Part shown: in pieces, positions 28,526 to 37,540 of the stretch
Layout: each line of letters starts with the position of its first letter
Numbering within the stretch: the first letter of the stretch is position 1
Source of the DNA: Flavobacterium arcticum
Lineage (GTDB): Bacteria; Bacteroidota; Bacteroidia; Flavobacteriales; Flavobacteriaceae
DNA: 64,000 nt
Assembly: GCF_003344925.1 (NCBI RefSeq)
Contig: NZ_CP031188.1
Location: 310,001-374,000 of the forward strand
Direction: 5' to 3'
Notes under the pieces: generated by a model
What the model saw: the letters and a program-made list of their open reading frames with translations, nothing else
The model's database searches: none
What the model was told of the DNA's origin: nothing
Program-made: the position numbers and the translations under genes

Positions 28526-28927
28526 TTATTTAAATGTTATTGCATTTTTTAGTTCTTCGATCTTGCCTTTTATTTTGTCTAATGGAGTTTTTAAAAGGTC
28601 TATTTTGGTAAACACACTCTCAGGAAGTTTTGCATTTTCTGCCTCTACATACTGGTCGAAATTCGCTGTCAATACTGTTAACTTCTGAGTTTGCTCTTCA
28701 AGAATTTGCTGTTCTTGTTCTTTAATAAGGCTATGTTCCAACTCAATGTATAATCGGGCTGCCTGTAGCTCATGTAAAAGTTGTTGTACCGTTTCTTGCT
28801 GAGAAATTTTACCTCTTTTATTTTGTCGGGCTATTTTTTTCCACTTCTTCATAAAAGCGTATCGTTCTAATTTGAAGTAGTCGTGATCGATTTTCAAATT
28901 TCTGCGTGTGTTGATTTTTTCCTTCAT
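28526..28927 (-). CDS. Coiled-coil protein, first gene of the minus-strand mobilization run
   Basis: 133 residues, strongly charged, with a long coiled coil (TVQQLLHELQAARLYIELEH ... EEQTQKLTVLTANF). Probably a structural or DNA-associated helper of the mobilization genes. It is the most upstream gene of the run extending to 20715, so the run's promoter is probably in 28930-29060. Confidence 0.6.
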   Translation of the reverse strand: MKEKINTRRNLKIDHDYFKLERYAFMKKWKKIARQNKRGKISQQETVQQLLHELQAARLYIELEHSLIKEQEQQILEEQTQKLTVLTANFDQYVEAENAKLPESVFTKIDLLKTPLDKIKGKIEELKNAITFK

Positions 28928-28954
28928 AATATTTTGTTTATTTTTAGACGTTTA

Positions 28955-28974
28955 ATATTTGTTGAAGCAAATAT
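28955..28974. promoter_or_regulatory. Inverted repeat in the divergent promoter region
   Basis: ATATTTG-TTGAAG-CAAATAT, perfect 7-bp arms. It lies about 30 bp upstream of the coiled-coil gene on the minus strand and 90 bp upstream of the TPR-ankyrin gene on the plus strand. Candidate operator. Confidence 0.45.
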
Positions 28975-29003
28975 CAGCCATGCTTCTCATAAAAAATTCG
29001 CCA

Positions 29004-29028
29004 ATTATTCGAATGACTTTCGAATAAT
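29004..29028. promoter_or_regulatory. Perfect 10-bp inverted repeat upstream of the TPR-ankyrin gene
   Basis: ATTATTCGAA-TGACT-TTCGAATAAT is followed and preceded by TTCGCC copies and sits 38-62 bp before the ATG at 29066. No T run follows, so an operator is more likely than a terminator. Confidence 0.55.
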
Positions 29029-29065
29029 GTTCGCCAAAAAAATCATGACGTATTTTAATTCATAG

Positions 29066-31501
29066 ATGATGGATCTTAAAGAATATTGGAAGCAAATAAA
29101 TTTGCAATTAGAAGATGAATTTTATGGGTTACCTAGTACTTGGAAACGAAAAACTATTGATGAGTTTCTTTTAAAATTTGAAAAAGAAGTAAAAGAAATA
29201 ATAGCTGGAGATGAATATTTGATTACGATGTGTAGTAGGGTTAAGACAAAAGAAACTAATCATTGGAAATGTGTAGATAGTACAACTTTTGAGAAAATTT
29301 TCAGAACAGGAAGTACATCTGGTAAGCAAAGTGCTAATTCATTTGCTATTTATTTAGGGTATGAGTCCGCCGAAGCTTTTATGAAAGGAGATAAGAGCTA
29401 TTTTATCCAAAAAAAATTAAAAAAAAGTCATAATATTTATACTGGGTTAAACCAAGACGGATTTATTAACGAATTTAATCTTAAAGTAAATAAACATAAC
29501 TCTAACCTTCAGGATTTATTAAAAACTATCGAGAAGAATTTAGAATACTTAAAAGATAATTTAGAATTTGATGATGTAAGATATTTCTATGAAATTGGTG
29601 ATTATAATAATGCGTTAGATATCTTAAAAAAGAAGAATTTAGGGATAAGAGCACAAGAGAACTCGTCTATACAGCATAGAAATAAGAATGAGGAAGAAGA
29701 AGTAATTGAAACATATATTCTTATAGCTAACCTCGAATTAGTTAATGGAAATATAGAAAAAGCAACTGAAACTATTAAGGAGGCATATAGCTATTATTCC
29801 GAAAATTTTGAATTGGCATGTGTTTATGGATATCTACTTTTTATAAATGAAAAAAAAACAGAGGTATATGAAATACTAATAAATTTTGCAAAAAAAAGTA
29901 ATAGTTTACATCATAAAATTATAATTTATAATGAATTAATCGAGTATTGTTCTTTTTTTAATATGCAAAGTCAAGTAGATGAATTATTAAAAACTATTGA
30001 TAATTACTTGATTGTTTTAGAAACAGATAACTTCTCTAATAATTTTGAAACCATTACCCTAATTAATGCCTCTTTAAGTATATATTATTTTTCTATAAAT
30101 AATACTGAGAAAATGACACATTATTTTAAGAAGGTTGTAAGTCGTATTCAGTTTATAGACAATTTTCAGTTTTATAATTTAGAACATTTAATAGTTATTT
30201 CAATGCTAAATTATTCAGAGTTTTGTTTAAAAAGTGGGTCAATTCAACATTCAAAAAATCTCATTGACTTAATTAAAGAGGAATTTATCACTAATTTAGA
30301 TGATAAATATTTTTCAATTTCCGTAAGAACTGAAGTTATAAGTATTTTGATCGATACTTATAAAAATGACTTCTCTATTGCAGAAAAAAAGCTATTTAAT
30401 TTGATTGATCTAATGCAATCAAAAAAAGATCCCTTGAATTATCAAGATAACTTCAGAGTTTTTCTTTTATTCAATGATCTTAGATTAAGTTTCATTTTTT
30501 TTAACATAAAATTTCATTTTTCCGAGGATGACCTCCTAACTCGCGGTACTCGTCCTTATACCATGCATTTTGATTCTGAAACTAATTTAGAACTTAATGA
30601 ATTAAAGACTTACTTAAAGTTGAGCAAAATATTAATTGAGGTTAATAATTTTAGTGAAGCAGCAAATTTTCTTAGAAGTTGTATAAAATTATTAGATATA
30701 TTAGAGGAAACCACTAACATAAATTTATCAAATGAAACAATTGCTATAACATCTGCCTTAGCTTTTTGCTATGAAAAATTAAACTATGGAGAGCCCGTAG
30801 TTAACGAAATTGCGCTAAAATCTATTTCTTTGATTAAAGAACTACAAAGTTCTGGAAGTATGATACAAGATATTTTACAGCTAATAGAATCTCTTCAATA
30901 TTTGATGTCTGTAAAATATGTTCAAAAAAGATTTGAGTTATTACTTTATTTGGCTGATATAGGACTTAACAGCTTAAGCATGATAACTGATAAAAACACT
31001 CACTTTTACTACGTTTATTTTTTAACAACAGCCTTTTTCAAACTAGGTGAATTTAAAAAAATAATGAATGTTTTTCCAAGCACTGAGGGTAGAAATTTAA
31101 TTATTGATTTTATTAATGAGATATCTCCTATTTTAGAGCAATACAAATACACAGTTGGTAGCGATTCTTATGTAATGAATTTAAATAATTTAATCAATGA
31201 AATTGAGGAACTTACTTCTGAAGAAATTGAAGTAAGTGAAAGTCTACTTATAGCATGTGAGAAGGACTATGTAGATTTAGCAGAATCTGCGTGCAAAGCA
31301 GGTGCTTTTATCAATGTTAAATCAGAAGACGGCTCTACTCCACTTCATTTTGCTGTCAGGAATGCAAATACGGAATTAATTGAGATATTATTGAAATATA
31401 ATGCTGACATAAATATTAAAAATAATGAGGGGAAAAGTGCATTAGATTTAGCCCTTTTTGATAATAACCCAGATGTCTTGAAAAGTTTAAATATTCAGTA
31501 A
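29066..31501 (+). CDS. TPR-like and ankyrin-repeat protein, cargo of the mobile element
   Basis: 811 residues. An N-terminal ~110-residue domain (EYWKQINLQLEDEFYGLPST; VDSTTFEKIFRTG) precedes a long helical repeat region with TPR-like helices (EVIETYILIANLELVNGNIE onward). Residues ~750-811 hold ankyrin repeats (DGSTPLHFAVRNANTELIEI; NEGKSALDLALFDNNPDVLK). It is much more AT-rich than neighbouring mobilization genes and is oriented alone, so it looks like inserted cargo. No catalytic motif is seen, and its function is unknown. Cargo of this kind on mobile elements is often defensive, but nothing here proves it. Confidence 0.7.
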   Translation: MMDLKEYWKQINLQLEDEFYGLPSTWKRKTIDEFLLKFEKEVKEIIAGDEYLITMCSRVKTKETNHWKCVDSTTFEKIFRTGSTSGKQSANSFAIYLGYESAEAFMKGDKSYFIQKKLKKSHNIYTGLNQDGFINEFNLKVNKHNSNLQDLLKTIEKNLEYLKDNLEFDDVRYFYEIGDYNNALDILKKKNLGIRAQENSSIQHRNKNEEEEVIETYILIANLELVNGNIEKATETIKEAYSYYSENFELACVYGYLLFINEKKTEVYEILINFAKKSNSLHHKIIIYNELIEYCSFFNMQSQVDELLKTIDNYLIVLETDNFSNNFETITLINASLSIYYFSINNTEKMTHYFKKVVSRIQFIDNFQFYNLEHLIVISMLNYSEFCLKSGSIQHSKNLIDLIKEEFITNLDDKYFSISVRTEVISILIDTYKNDFSIAEKKLFNLIDLMQSKKDPLNYQDNFRVFLLFNDLRLSFIFFNIKFHFSEDDLLTRGTRPYTMHFDSETNLELNELKTYLKLSKILIEVNNFSEAANFLRSCIKLLDILEETTNINLSNETIAITSALAFCYEKLNYGEPVVNEIALKSISLIKELQSSGSMIQDILQLIESLQYLMSVKYVQKRFELLLYLADIGLNSLSMITDKNTHFYYVYFLTTAFFKLGEFKKIMNVFPSTEGRNLIIDFINEISPILEQYKYTVGSDSYVMNLNNLINEIEELTSEEIEVSESLLIACEKDYVDLAESACKAGAFINVKSEDGSTPLHFAVRNANTELIEILLKYNADINIKNNEGKSALDLALFDNNPDVLKSLNIQ

Positions 31502-31541
31502 ATCTCATTAAGCTTTTAAGCTGTATTGATTGTTTGTGAAA

Positions 31542-31979
31542 TTAAAAACTAGGCTTTTGAAAATCACTTTCACACCAATTGATATACACCTGATCTAATA
31601 TGTTCAAGTCGTTCAATTCCATTTCATAATCCTCATTATAAAGTTTTGTGTGTCGTTGATAGTCAATTATCGATCTCCAATAAGCTCTAAGAGTATTTAC
31701 ATACTCAATTTCACCATGACACGGTCTAACAATAGTTTTAGTTTTTGCTATATTTTGCTCATAAAGGTCATTAAGCTCGTCTCCACTAATAAAACAGTTT
31801 CGAGAGAGTTGATCCAACTTAAACGTTAGCGTCATTGAAGCTAAATCACCATTATGACTACTGTAAATATTATATCCTTCTACTCCGGTTCTATATTTAG
31901 TTTCACAAGTTAAGTCACCTATTTCAAATGATAATTTATCAACGTGATGGAAGTAGTTTCTTAGTTTTTGCGATAACAA
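31542..31979 (-). CDS. Unknown 145-aa protein
   Basis: Soluble, charged, mixed helix/strand (NYFHHVDKLSFEIGDLTCET; YRTGVEGYNIYSSHNGDLAS). No family recognised. It lies between the TPR-ankyrin cargo gene and the P4-type integrase, and is transcribed convergently with the former. Confidence 0.5.
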   Translation of the reverse strand: MLSQKLRNYFHHVDKLSFEIGDLTCETKYRTGVEGYNIYSSHNGDLASMTLTFKLDQLSRNCFISGDELNDLYEQNIAKTKTIVRPCHGEIEYVNTLRAYWRSIIDYQRHTKLYNEDYEMELNDLNILDQVYINWCESDFQKPSF

Positions 31980-32360
31980 TGGCTTGCTCCTTATTTTCTA
32001 AAGTTGGGGAATGTTATTTTATTCTGGGCTTTATGTCAATTTTTTTCTTCAAAATTAGGTTCACACAATATAGGTACGTCCAACCTAATCCAAGCTGATT
32101 TCAGGTATATTTTCGGGTATTAAATTTTTTACACATTTTTTTTCTGAACAAAATCAAATACATAGTAAAAATAACCGAATCCCTGCGCGATCACCACTTC
32201 CCTTATCCCACATCATCCTATATAATCCAAAACTATAGCATTTCTGCGGCTTTTCGGTAGTTATTCATTCCGATACCGTCCAGAGCAACCTAACTAAATC
32301 CAACGCTTTTTCGGGTACATTTTCAGGTATCCCGTTTGCTTGGAAAGGAGATACCCGAAA
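31980..32360. other. Gene-free region before the P4-type integrase, with integrase-arm-like repeats
   Basis: No coding sequence. Two pairs of TTC(A/G)GGTA(T/C)-type repeats spaced about 11 bp apart lie at 32100-32120 (TTCAGGTATATTTTCGGGTAT) and 32311-32330 (TCGGGTACATTTTCAGGTAT). A reverse copy (ATACCCGAA) lies at 32352-32360, next to the start codon. Short repeats in tandem before an integrase gene are typical of arm-type or excisionase sites and of autoregulation. Confidence 0.5.
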
Positions 32361-33554
32361 ATGAAGCTAACTGACTTAAAATTAAAGAATTTAAAACCCC
32401 GTAATAAAAGCTACAAGGAGCGGGATGGAAAAGGGCTTTATCTCTTTGTAATGAAGTCCGGTGGCCAAAGTTGGCGTTATGACTATAAATTGAAGGTCTA
32501 TGTAGATAAATATAAGAATGGGACATATGTTTATGGGCTATATCCCCAGATGAGCCTGCAAGAAGCTCGTGAGGCACATCTGAGTACAAAAGCACTGGTT
32601 TCAAAAGGCATAGACCCCAACAAGCACAAAAAGGAGCAAGAACGCTTGTCCTTCTTAAATAAGCCTATTAGTTTTGAAGAAATCGCAAGGGAATGGTTGG
32701 AAAAGAAAAAATTGGAGGTAAATTCCGAGACGTTAGAAGGTATTCGTATGCGTTTAGAAAAATACATCTTCCCACAAATTGGCAATGTAGCACTATGTCA
32801 ACTTTCAACGAGCGATTTCTTAACCCTGCTTAAACATATCGAAAAACGAGGTACTTATGAATTGCTTCGCAGGTCAAGACAGTATTGCGGTCAGATTTTG
32901 AGATATGCCGTTGCACATGGAAAAATCGAGCGGGACTTTACGGCTGATATTCGCGAGGCTTTTGCTGTTCGAAAAGTTAAACACCAACCTGCCTTAAGAC
33001 CTCATGAAATCCCTGAATTTCTAAAAGCCTTAGAAAATAATGATGTACGTTTATACGCTCAGACACGTTTAGCCCTTAAAATGCTTATGTTGACCTTTGT
33101 TCGCCCCATTGAATTAGCATCAGCAGAATGGTCTGAGATTGATTTTACGGACAAGCGATGGATTATTCCTGCGGAAAAAATGAAGATGAAACGAGATCAT
33201 ATTGTACCATTGGCAAATCAAACACTTGAGCTTTTAGAGAACATGAGAGTGACAACGGGTAATGGTAGGTATGTTTTTGTAAAGCAAAGGAAGCTCAAAG
33301 AACATATGAGCAGGGATACTTTGTCCAAAGCGGTGAGAGCTTTAGGGTTTCAGGGTAGGCATACTGCTCACGGCTTTAGAGCACTCGCACGGACAGCTAT
33401 TAGGGAAAAGTTGAATTGGGACAGTGAAGTTATTGAGCGGCAACTTGCGCATGTTCCTAGTAATAATCTGGGTAGCACCTATGATAGGGCGCAATTCATA
33501 GAACAACGGACATTAATGATGCAAGACTGGGCAGATTATTTAGATGAATGTTAG
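32361..33554 (+). CDS. P4-type tyrosine integrase
   Basis: 397 residues from the ATG at 32361 (MKLTDLKLKNLKP), which follows AAGGAG at good spacing; a TTG 21 bp upstream is less likely. The N-terminal DUF4102 arm-binding domain (YKERDGKGLYLFV) is followed by a SAM-like core-binding domain and the catalytic domain with TFVRPIELA (Arg), HTAHGFRALARTA (His-x-x-Arg), LAHVPSNNLGSTYDR (His and nucleophile Tyr). Such integrases insert elements at tRNA or conserved chromosomal sites. Intact reading frame. Confidence 0.9.
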   Translation: MKLTDLKLKNLKPRNKSYKERDGKGLYLFVMKSGGQSWRYDYKLKVYVDKYKNGTYVYGLYPQMSLQEAREAHLSTKALVSKGIDPNKHKKEQERLSFLNKPISFEEIAREWLEKKKLEVNSETLEGIRMRLEKYIFPQIGNVALCQLSTSDFLTLLKHIEKRGTYELLRRSRQYCGQILRYAVAHGKIERDFTADIREAFAVRKVKHQPALRPHEIPEFLKALENNDVRLYAQTRLALKMLMLTFVRPIELASAEWSEIDFTDKRWIIPAEKMKMKRDHIVPLANQTLELLENMRVTTGNGRYVFVKQRKLKEHMSRDTLSKAVRALGFQGRHTAHGFRALARTAIREKLNWDSEVIERQLAHVPSNNLGSTYDRAQFIEQRTLMMQDWADYLDEC

Positions 33555-33559
33555 GAGTA

Positions 33560-33754
33560 CTATTCTTGATATTCATCTAATAAGGAACGAATATCTTCTG
33601 CCTTCCATGCTGTGATTTTTGGACTCAATTTTACGGGCTTAGGGTATCGTCCACTTTTAACCCCCGCCCACCATGTTGATTTGCTCACCGGGTATATTTT
33701 TAAGATGTGGGATAGTCGTACAAAACCGATTTCGGGTACGGTATTATGCTGCAT
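33560..33754 (-). CDS. AlpA-family regulator/excisionase
   Basis: 64 residues with the AlpA pattern: VPEIGFVRLSHILKIYPVSK, TWWAGVKSGRYPKPVKLSPK, ITAWKAEDIRSLL. In P4-like elements AlpA controls integrase expression and excision. It lies tail-to-tail with the integrase gene, 5 bp apart. Confidence 0.85.
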   Translation of the reverse strand: MQHNTVPEIGFVRLSHILKIYPVSKSTWWAGVKSGRYPKPVKLSPKITAWKAEDIRSLLDEYQE

Positions 33755-34105
33755 TTTATTACTCCTTCATTATGGTTTGGTGGTGATTGACAAAGACATC
33801 ATTCAGGTGCATTGAACCAACCCTAATTCAGGGGATTGATCTCCCCTGACGTGATGTCTGATAGAAATTATTGAATTTTCGGTATGGGTATGAACTGCTA
33901 TTATAGGTTCATTTTTTGATGCGAAATTTACCTAAAGTCTGATTGTAAGGCGATTTGTATTGCTCTATTGCTCTACCTACAGCAACCCTCTTAAAAACAC
34001 CGAAGCGTTCTAAGAATTTTGATAGTTTATATGTATGGGATAAGTGAGATAGTAACGGTACGTACAAGAGTTTTTCACGTTACCGATGCATTGTTTTTTG
34101 GAAGT
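33755..34105. other. Intergenic region with a GC-rich hairpin
   Basis: No gene. CAGGGGA-TTGATC-TCCCCTG at 33829-33848 is a perfect 7-bp hairpin, without a T run. It lies upstream of the AlpA-like gene and downstream of the ParE gene, so it could be a control site for either. Confidence 0.5.
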
Positions 34106-34456
34106 TTAATTTTTCAATCGTTTGTATAGTGTTTCCGCTTCTTGTTCCAGAGAAGGTTCATACTTCTTTAGGTTTTCCAACAAGTTCATAGCACTGTGCA
34201 AAACGGTTAAAACAATAATGACATCACCGATGGTTTCACAGATGAGCCAATGCTTTTGATGCCTGAAACATTGAAAACGAGACGAAATAGTAGGATTGTA
34301 GGTAAGGAGCTTTGGGTTATCCTGTAGTAACAATAAAACGTTTTGTAATCCATTAATATATTCATCGGCAACGTGTTCACCCCATTGCTCAATGGAGTAG
34401 TCATAAATGGCTACTAAATCAAAGTTTGCCCTGCGGGTTAATTTGATATGCGCCAT
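34106..34456 (-). CDS. ParE/RelE-type toxin
   Basis: 116 residues with the ParE family layout: IKLTRRANFDLVAIYDYSIE at the N-terminus, then DEYINGLQNVLLLLQDNP and a C-terminal strand region HWLICETIGDVIIVLTVLHS. ParE toxins act on DNA gyrase, RelE relatives on mRNA. Its start codon adjoins the antitoxin stop. It stabilises the element. Confidence 0.85.
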   Translation of the reverse strand: MAHIKLTRRANFDLVAIYDYSIEQWGEHVADEYINGLQNVLLLLQDNPKLLTYNPTISSRFQCFRHQKHWLICETIGDVIIVLTVLHSAMNLLENLKKYEPSLEQEAETLYKRLKN

Positions 34457-34765
34457 TTAAGAATTGGATGCTTTAAAGGATTTGATATCTTCTAAAAGAT
34501 TACCTGAAAAATCAGTCATGTTACCGGCAATAGCATCTTGATAGCCTTCTAAAATTGAATTTCTAATTTTAGCAGCTTCTTGCCTGTCTCTTGCATGACG
34601 AATTAAGTCCCGTACATATTCGCTTGGTGTGGAATACATCGTACCCTCTCCCGTTTGATTGGTAATGAACTGTTTCATTTCCTCTGTTAAAGGAATATTT
34701 AAAGATGAATTTCGTGCCATGCTATTAACGCTTTTGTTATACTTCAAAGATACAACATTATTCAA
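34457..34765 (-). CDS. ParD-type antitoxin (ribbon-helix-helix)
   Basis: 102 residues. SLNIPLTEEMKQFITNQ with YSTPSEYVRDLIRHARDRQE is the ParD RHH-type DNA-binding and dimerisation pattern. First gene of the toxin-antitoxin pair. RHH antitoxins repress their own promoter. Confidence 0.85.
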   Translation of the reverse strand: MNNVVSLKYNKSVNSMARNSSLNIPLTEEMKQFITNQTGEGTMYSTPSEYVRDLIRHARDRQEAAKIRNSILEGYQDAIAGNMTDFSGNLLEDIKSFKASNS

Positions 34766-34802
34766 ATATCGTCAATATTTGTTTTTATAGCACTGAAAAA
34801 AA

Positions 34803-35524
34803 CTAAAACAAAGTAAACTGTTGTCCGTTGTCAGGCATTGTATCTTTCTTATTCGATGGTTCTTTCAGCCAGATAGACGATTGTTCCTTTTCAATAGGCA
34901 CAATACCAAGCCCATTCAAATTTATCTGCCAACCCCCATACCATTCATTCGATAAGCTATTCATCCAAGCCACCTCCCCCGTAAACCATTTAGGAAAAAG
35001 TTAAGCGTAGCCATATGCGCACAAGTCTGATCATTATCCGCACCAAAAAATAAATTATCAGGACTGTTTTTGGCCGCCGCTAAAAGCATACGTCCAGAAC
35101 CACAAGCAGGATCAAAAACCCTAGCCCCTTTTTTATTCTTATCCCCATGAGTTATCGCTGCCATAAACTCACAAACAGGATCAGGCGTAAAAAACTGTCC
35201 ATTTTGTCCACGAGTGATGTGCAACGTAAAATAATCACCCAAAATATCCGAATACGGATTTTTTAATACATTGAGTTGTAATACCCCTAAAGCTTTGGCG
35301 AGTTCCGTCAATTCTTCTTTATTGTAAGGTTTGATTATTTCAAAATACAAAGCCTCGTTGGCTTCATCCTTTTCCGTTAATCGACTTTGAATATTTACCC
35401 TGTGAAAAGAACAAATACCCATTGTCAATACGTCATTAAACACTTTAGCCAAACCCTGTTTACGCCCTACTGCTTCCAGATGTTTCGAAAATGCTTTAAC
35501 AAGATCAGTCATGTTGCATCTCAC
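34803..35524 (-). pseudogene. SAM-binding N6-methylase-like protein of the element, frameshifted
   Basis: The frame from 35524 runs to 34961 with GARVFDPACGSGRMLLAAAK (SAM motif I) and FFGADNDQTCAHMATLNFFL, then stops. One missing G in the G5 run (C5 at 34976-34980 on the plus strand) would continue it as GEVAWMNSLSNEWYGGWQIN through QQFTLF to a stop at 34803, about 240 residues. The catalytic NPPY/F motif is absent even in the repaired protein, so methylation activity is doubtful. The start overlaps the ArdC-like gene by 20 bp. Confidence 0.75.
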
Positions 35525-36410
35525 TTTGACAGCCCTCTAAATAGGCTACCGCTTTAGCCGCTTGTGCGGAGGCTCTGAATAGTACTGTTTTGTCATTTTT
35601 AAGCGCTTTTAACCAACTTTTGATATACAAAGCATGATGTATGGGCTGTGTTTGCTTGGTGTTAAAATGCGCGCATAAAAAAGCGGCTCCCAGTTCTGCA
35701 ATCAATTCTTCATACGCATAATTCTGAATGTACTTTGTATTCGGGTTGTCTTTACGATCCAACCGTTTTTTATGCCCCGTCCAATGCGTCAATTCATGAA
35801 GCAATGTTCCGTAATAGTTCTCCGTAGTACTAGCCTGTTTAGTGTCTACAAACAAAGACGGTTTTGGCATATTGATATAATCATCACTGGGATTATAAAA
35901 CGCTTCATTGGCAACCGCTCGAATGTCTGCCTTAGTATTCTTGCAAAATGCCTCAATAAGGTTATGCCGTGTAACCTTGTCAATTTCCGGAACTTTTGCT
36001 TGTTGGGTAGTATCTTCATAGCCTTCTACTTGAGTTGCATTAAAAACCGTATACTGCTTGAGCATGGGAATTTTCAATGCTTCTGTCTTTCCATCATCTT
36101 CTTTTCCGTCAACAGTCAATGTCTTGTAAAAAATGATGCGAGCGCCTTTTTCTCCTTTTTTTACTTTTGCGCCAACTTTCTGCCATTGGCGATAGCTCGC
36201 CCATTGGTTGGACGTTAATCCTCTGGATTTTTGGTTGAACCAAAGTGCCAGAATATTAACCCCATGGTATTGATTTTGCGTAATCGGATTTTCAGGAATA
36301 CCCAAAGCCGCTAAACTGGCAAAAGGAGGTTCATAGTCATTTTCATCGACTTGATCTAAAAGCTGAATGATAGTATCGGTAATCTCTTGTTGAATGTCTG
36401 TACGGGTCAT
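35505..36410 (-). CDS. ArdC-like antirestriction protein
   Basis: 301 residues. The N-terminal half is the ssDNA-binding DUF1738 domain (YHGVNILALWFNQKSRGLTS; ASYRQWQKVGAKVKKGEKGA). The C-terminal half is a zincin-like metallopeptidase with LLHELTHWTGH (HExxH, 205-209) and a downstream YEELIAELGAAF. ArdC proteins protect incoming DNA from type I restriction after transfer. That is relevant here because the host carries a type I system at the left end. Start preceded by GGGAG. Confidence 0.85.
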   Translation of the reverse strand: MTRTDIQQEITDTIIQLLDQVDENDYEPPFASLAALGIPENPITQNQYHGVNILALWFNQKSRGLTSNQWASYRQWQKVGAKVKKGEKGARIIFYKTLTVDGKEDDGKTEALKIPMLKQYTVFNATQVEGYEDTTQQAKVPEIDKVTRHNLIEAFCKNTKADIRAVANEAFYNPSDDYINMPKPSLFVDTKQASTTENYYGTLLHELTHWTGHKKRLDRKDNPNTKYIQNYAYEELIAELGAAFLCAHFNTKQTQPIHHALYIKSWLKALKNDKTVLFRASAQAAKAVAYLEGCQSEMQHD

Positions 36411-36476
36411 AGTGACTCCCTCATTTATGGAAAAAAAAGACAGGGGATTATTCCCCTGTCTTGGTGTTGAATTGTT

Positions 36477-36746
36477 TTAGTCGTCATAAGTGATTTCAAA
36501 GGCACGCGTTACAATGCGACCGTCAACATCCGGTAAAACAGGGATTACGCTGTCTGACCAAGAAATATAATGGACACCTTTTTCACTTGTCTTTTTCCAG
36601 CCCACAGCAAGTTCAATCGTTTTGGTTTCTTTGGTGCTTTGTCCATTTCTGCCTGTTTTGAAGTATGCCTTTTCCTGAACCAGTCTCCAGTTGGGACGGT
36701 TTTCATTGTTGATGTTAGTGTTGGTGTTTTGTGTAGTGTTAGTCAT
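36477..36746 (-). CDS. Unknown 89-aa protein of the element
   Basis: An earlier ATG exists at 36824, but AAAGGAAA lies just upstream of the ATG at 36746. That start gives MTNTTQNTNTN followed by NWRLVQEKAYFKTGRNGQ and GVHYISWSDSVIPVLPDVDG. The family is unrecognised but is of the small soluble type common next to ArdC genes. Confidence 0.6.
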   Translation of the reverse strand: MTNTTQNTNTNINNENRPNWRLVQEKAYFKTGRNGQSTKETKTIELAVGWKKTSEKGVHYISWSDSVIPVLPDVDGRIVTRAFEITYDD

Positions 36747-36824
36747 GATCGTTTCCTTTCTTTTTAAAATGACCATTAGGGAATTGTCCCTGCGCATGAA
36801 CCCTTGCCAAGCGGCGAGCGTCAC

Positions 36825-37069
36825 GAATTAAAACCGCAACGTGTTGGGGTTTAGTGACCTCGTTTGAAATCGGGAATTTTTCAATGCACCGAAATGCTAG
36901 GGAATCACGGCAGCTTTGCTGTCGATGATGACGTTGTGTTTCGCAAGTGTTGAAAAACAGCAGCGCGTTCTTGATTTTAAAATAAGCTGGTTAAGGGGTT
37001 TCTTGCTTCAGGAGGAAGTAAGATGGAGTTGTTCGCTTTGCGAACTCAATAGTAAATAGCAATATATAC
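36825..37069. other. Intergenic region with short hairpins
   Basis: No convincing gene. Hairpins such as GTTCGC-TTT-GCGAAC at about 37037-37051 and an ACGGCAGC/GCTGTCG element are present. A 9-codon frame (MELFALRTQ) with a strong AGGAGG site starts at 37024 on the plus strand, opposite to all neighbours. It may be chance. Confidence 0.4.
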
Positions 37070-37537
37070 TTAATTGAATGCTACAAAATCCGCTTCGTTA
37101 AGTGAGCAATACCCATCGTCGGTCACGATTATGTGATCCCGTAAGGGGATATCAATAATTTTTCCGGCTTCTCTGACTTTTTCAGTTAAAGCAATATCCT
37201 GCGTACTGGGTTTTAGCGAACCGCTGGGGTGATTGTGCGCAATGATTACACTATGGGCTTTGGACAATAATGCTGTCGCAAATAAAATCTTTAAATCTAC
37301 AATGGTACAATCTGTTCCACCTTTGGATAGCGTAGAAATAGTGTTTACTCTCATTTGACTGTCCAAAGAAATCAATTTGAATTCCTCTATAAGATTGATG
37401 GTGTTGTTATCCCAATCCTTCCTTAAAATTTGATACGCCGCTTCGGGTGTGTCGGATTTAGGTTTGTCTTCGGGTTTTATCTTGGTTGTATTCCTGGATA
37501 TCAGTTGTACATGTTGAATACATTTTTGTTTCGTCAT
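37070..37537 (-). CDS. radC: RadC-family JAB-domain protein
   Basis: 155 residues. VIIAHNHPSGSLKPSTQD carries the JAMM-like metal site (His101, His103, Asp114). LISLDSQMRVNTISTLSKGG is the conserved RadC segment before it. Short RadC proteins are common on integrative elements; their role is unsettled, and they are probably linked to DNA transfer or counter-defence. Preceded by GAAGGAG. Confidence 0.85.
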   Translation of the reverse strand: MTKQKCIQHVQLISRNTTKIKPEDKPKSDTPEAAYQILRKDWDNNTINLIEEFKLISLDSQMRVNTISTLSKGGTDCTIVDLKILFATALLSKAHSVIIAHNHPSGSLKPSTQDIALTEKVREAGKIIDIPLRDHIIVTDDGYCSLNEADFVAFN

Positions 37538-37540
37538 ATT

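Noticed and set aside
20715..28927. Complete conjugative element (ICE)
   Set aside because: A relaxase and coupling ATPase are present, but no VirB4-like ATPase or mating-channel genes are in the window, so mobilizable is the safer description.
37024..37053. Nine-codon leader peptide (MELFALRTQ) with strong ribosome-binding site
   Set aside because: No gene follows on the same strand to be regulated, and a hairpin overlaps it; probably chance.
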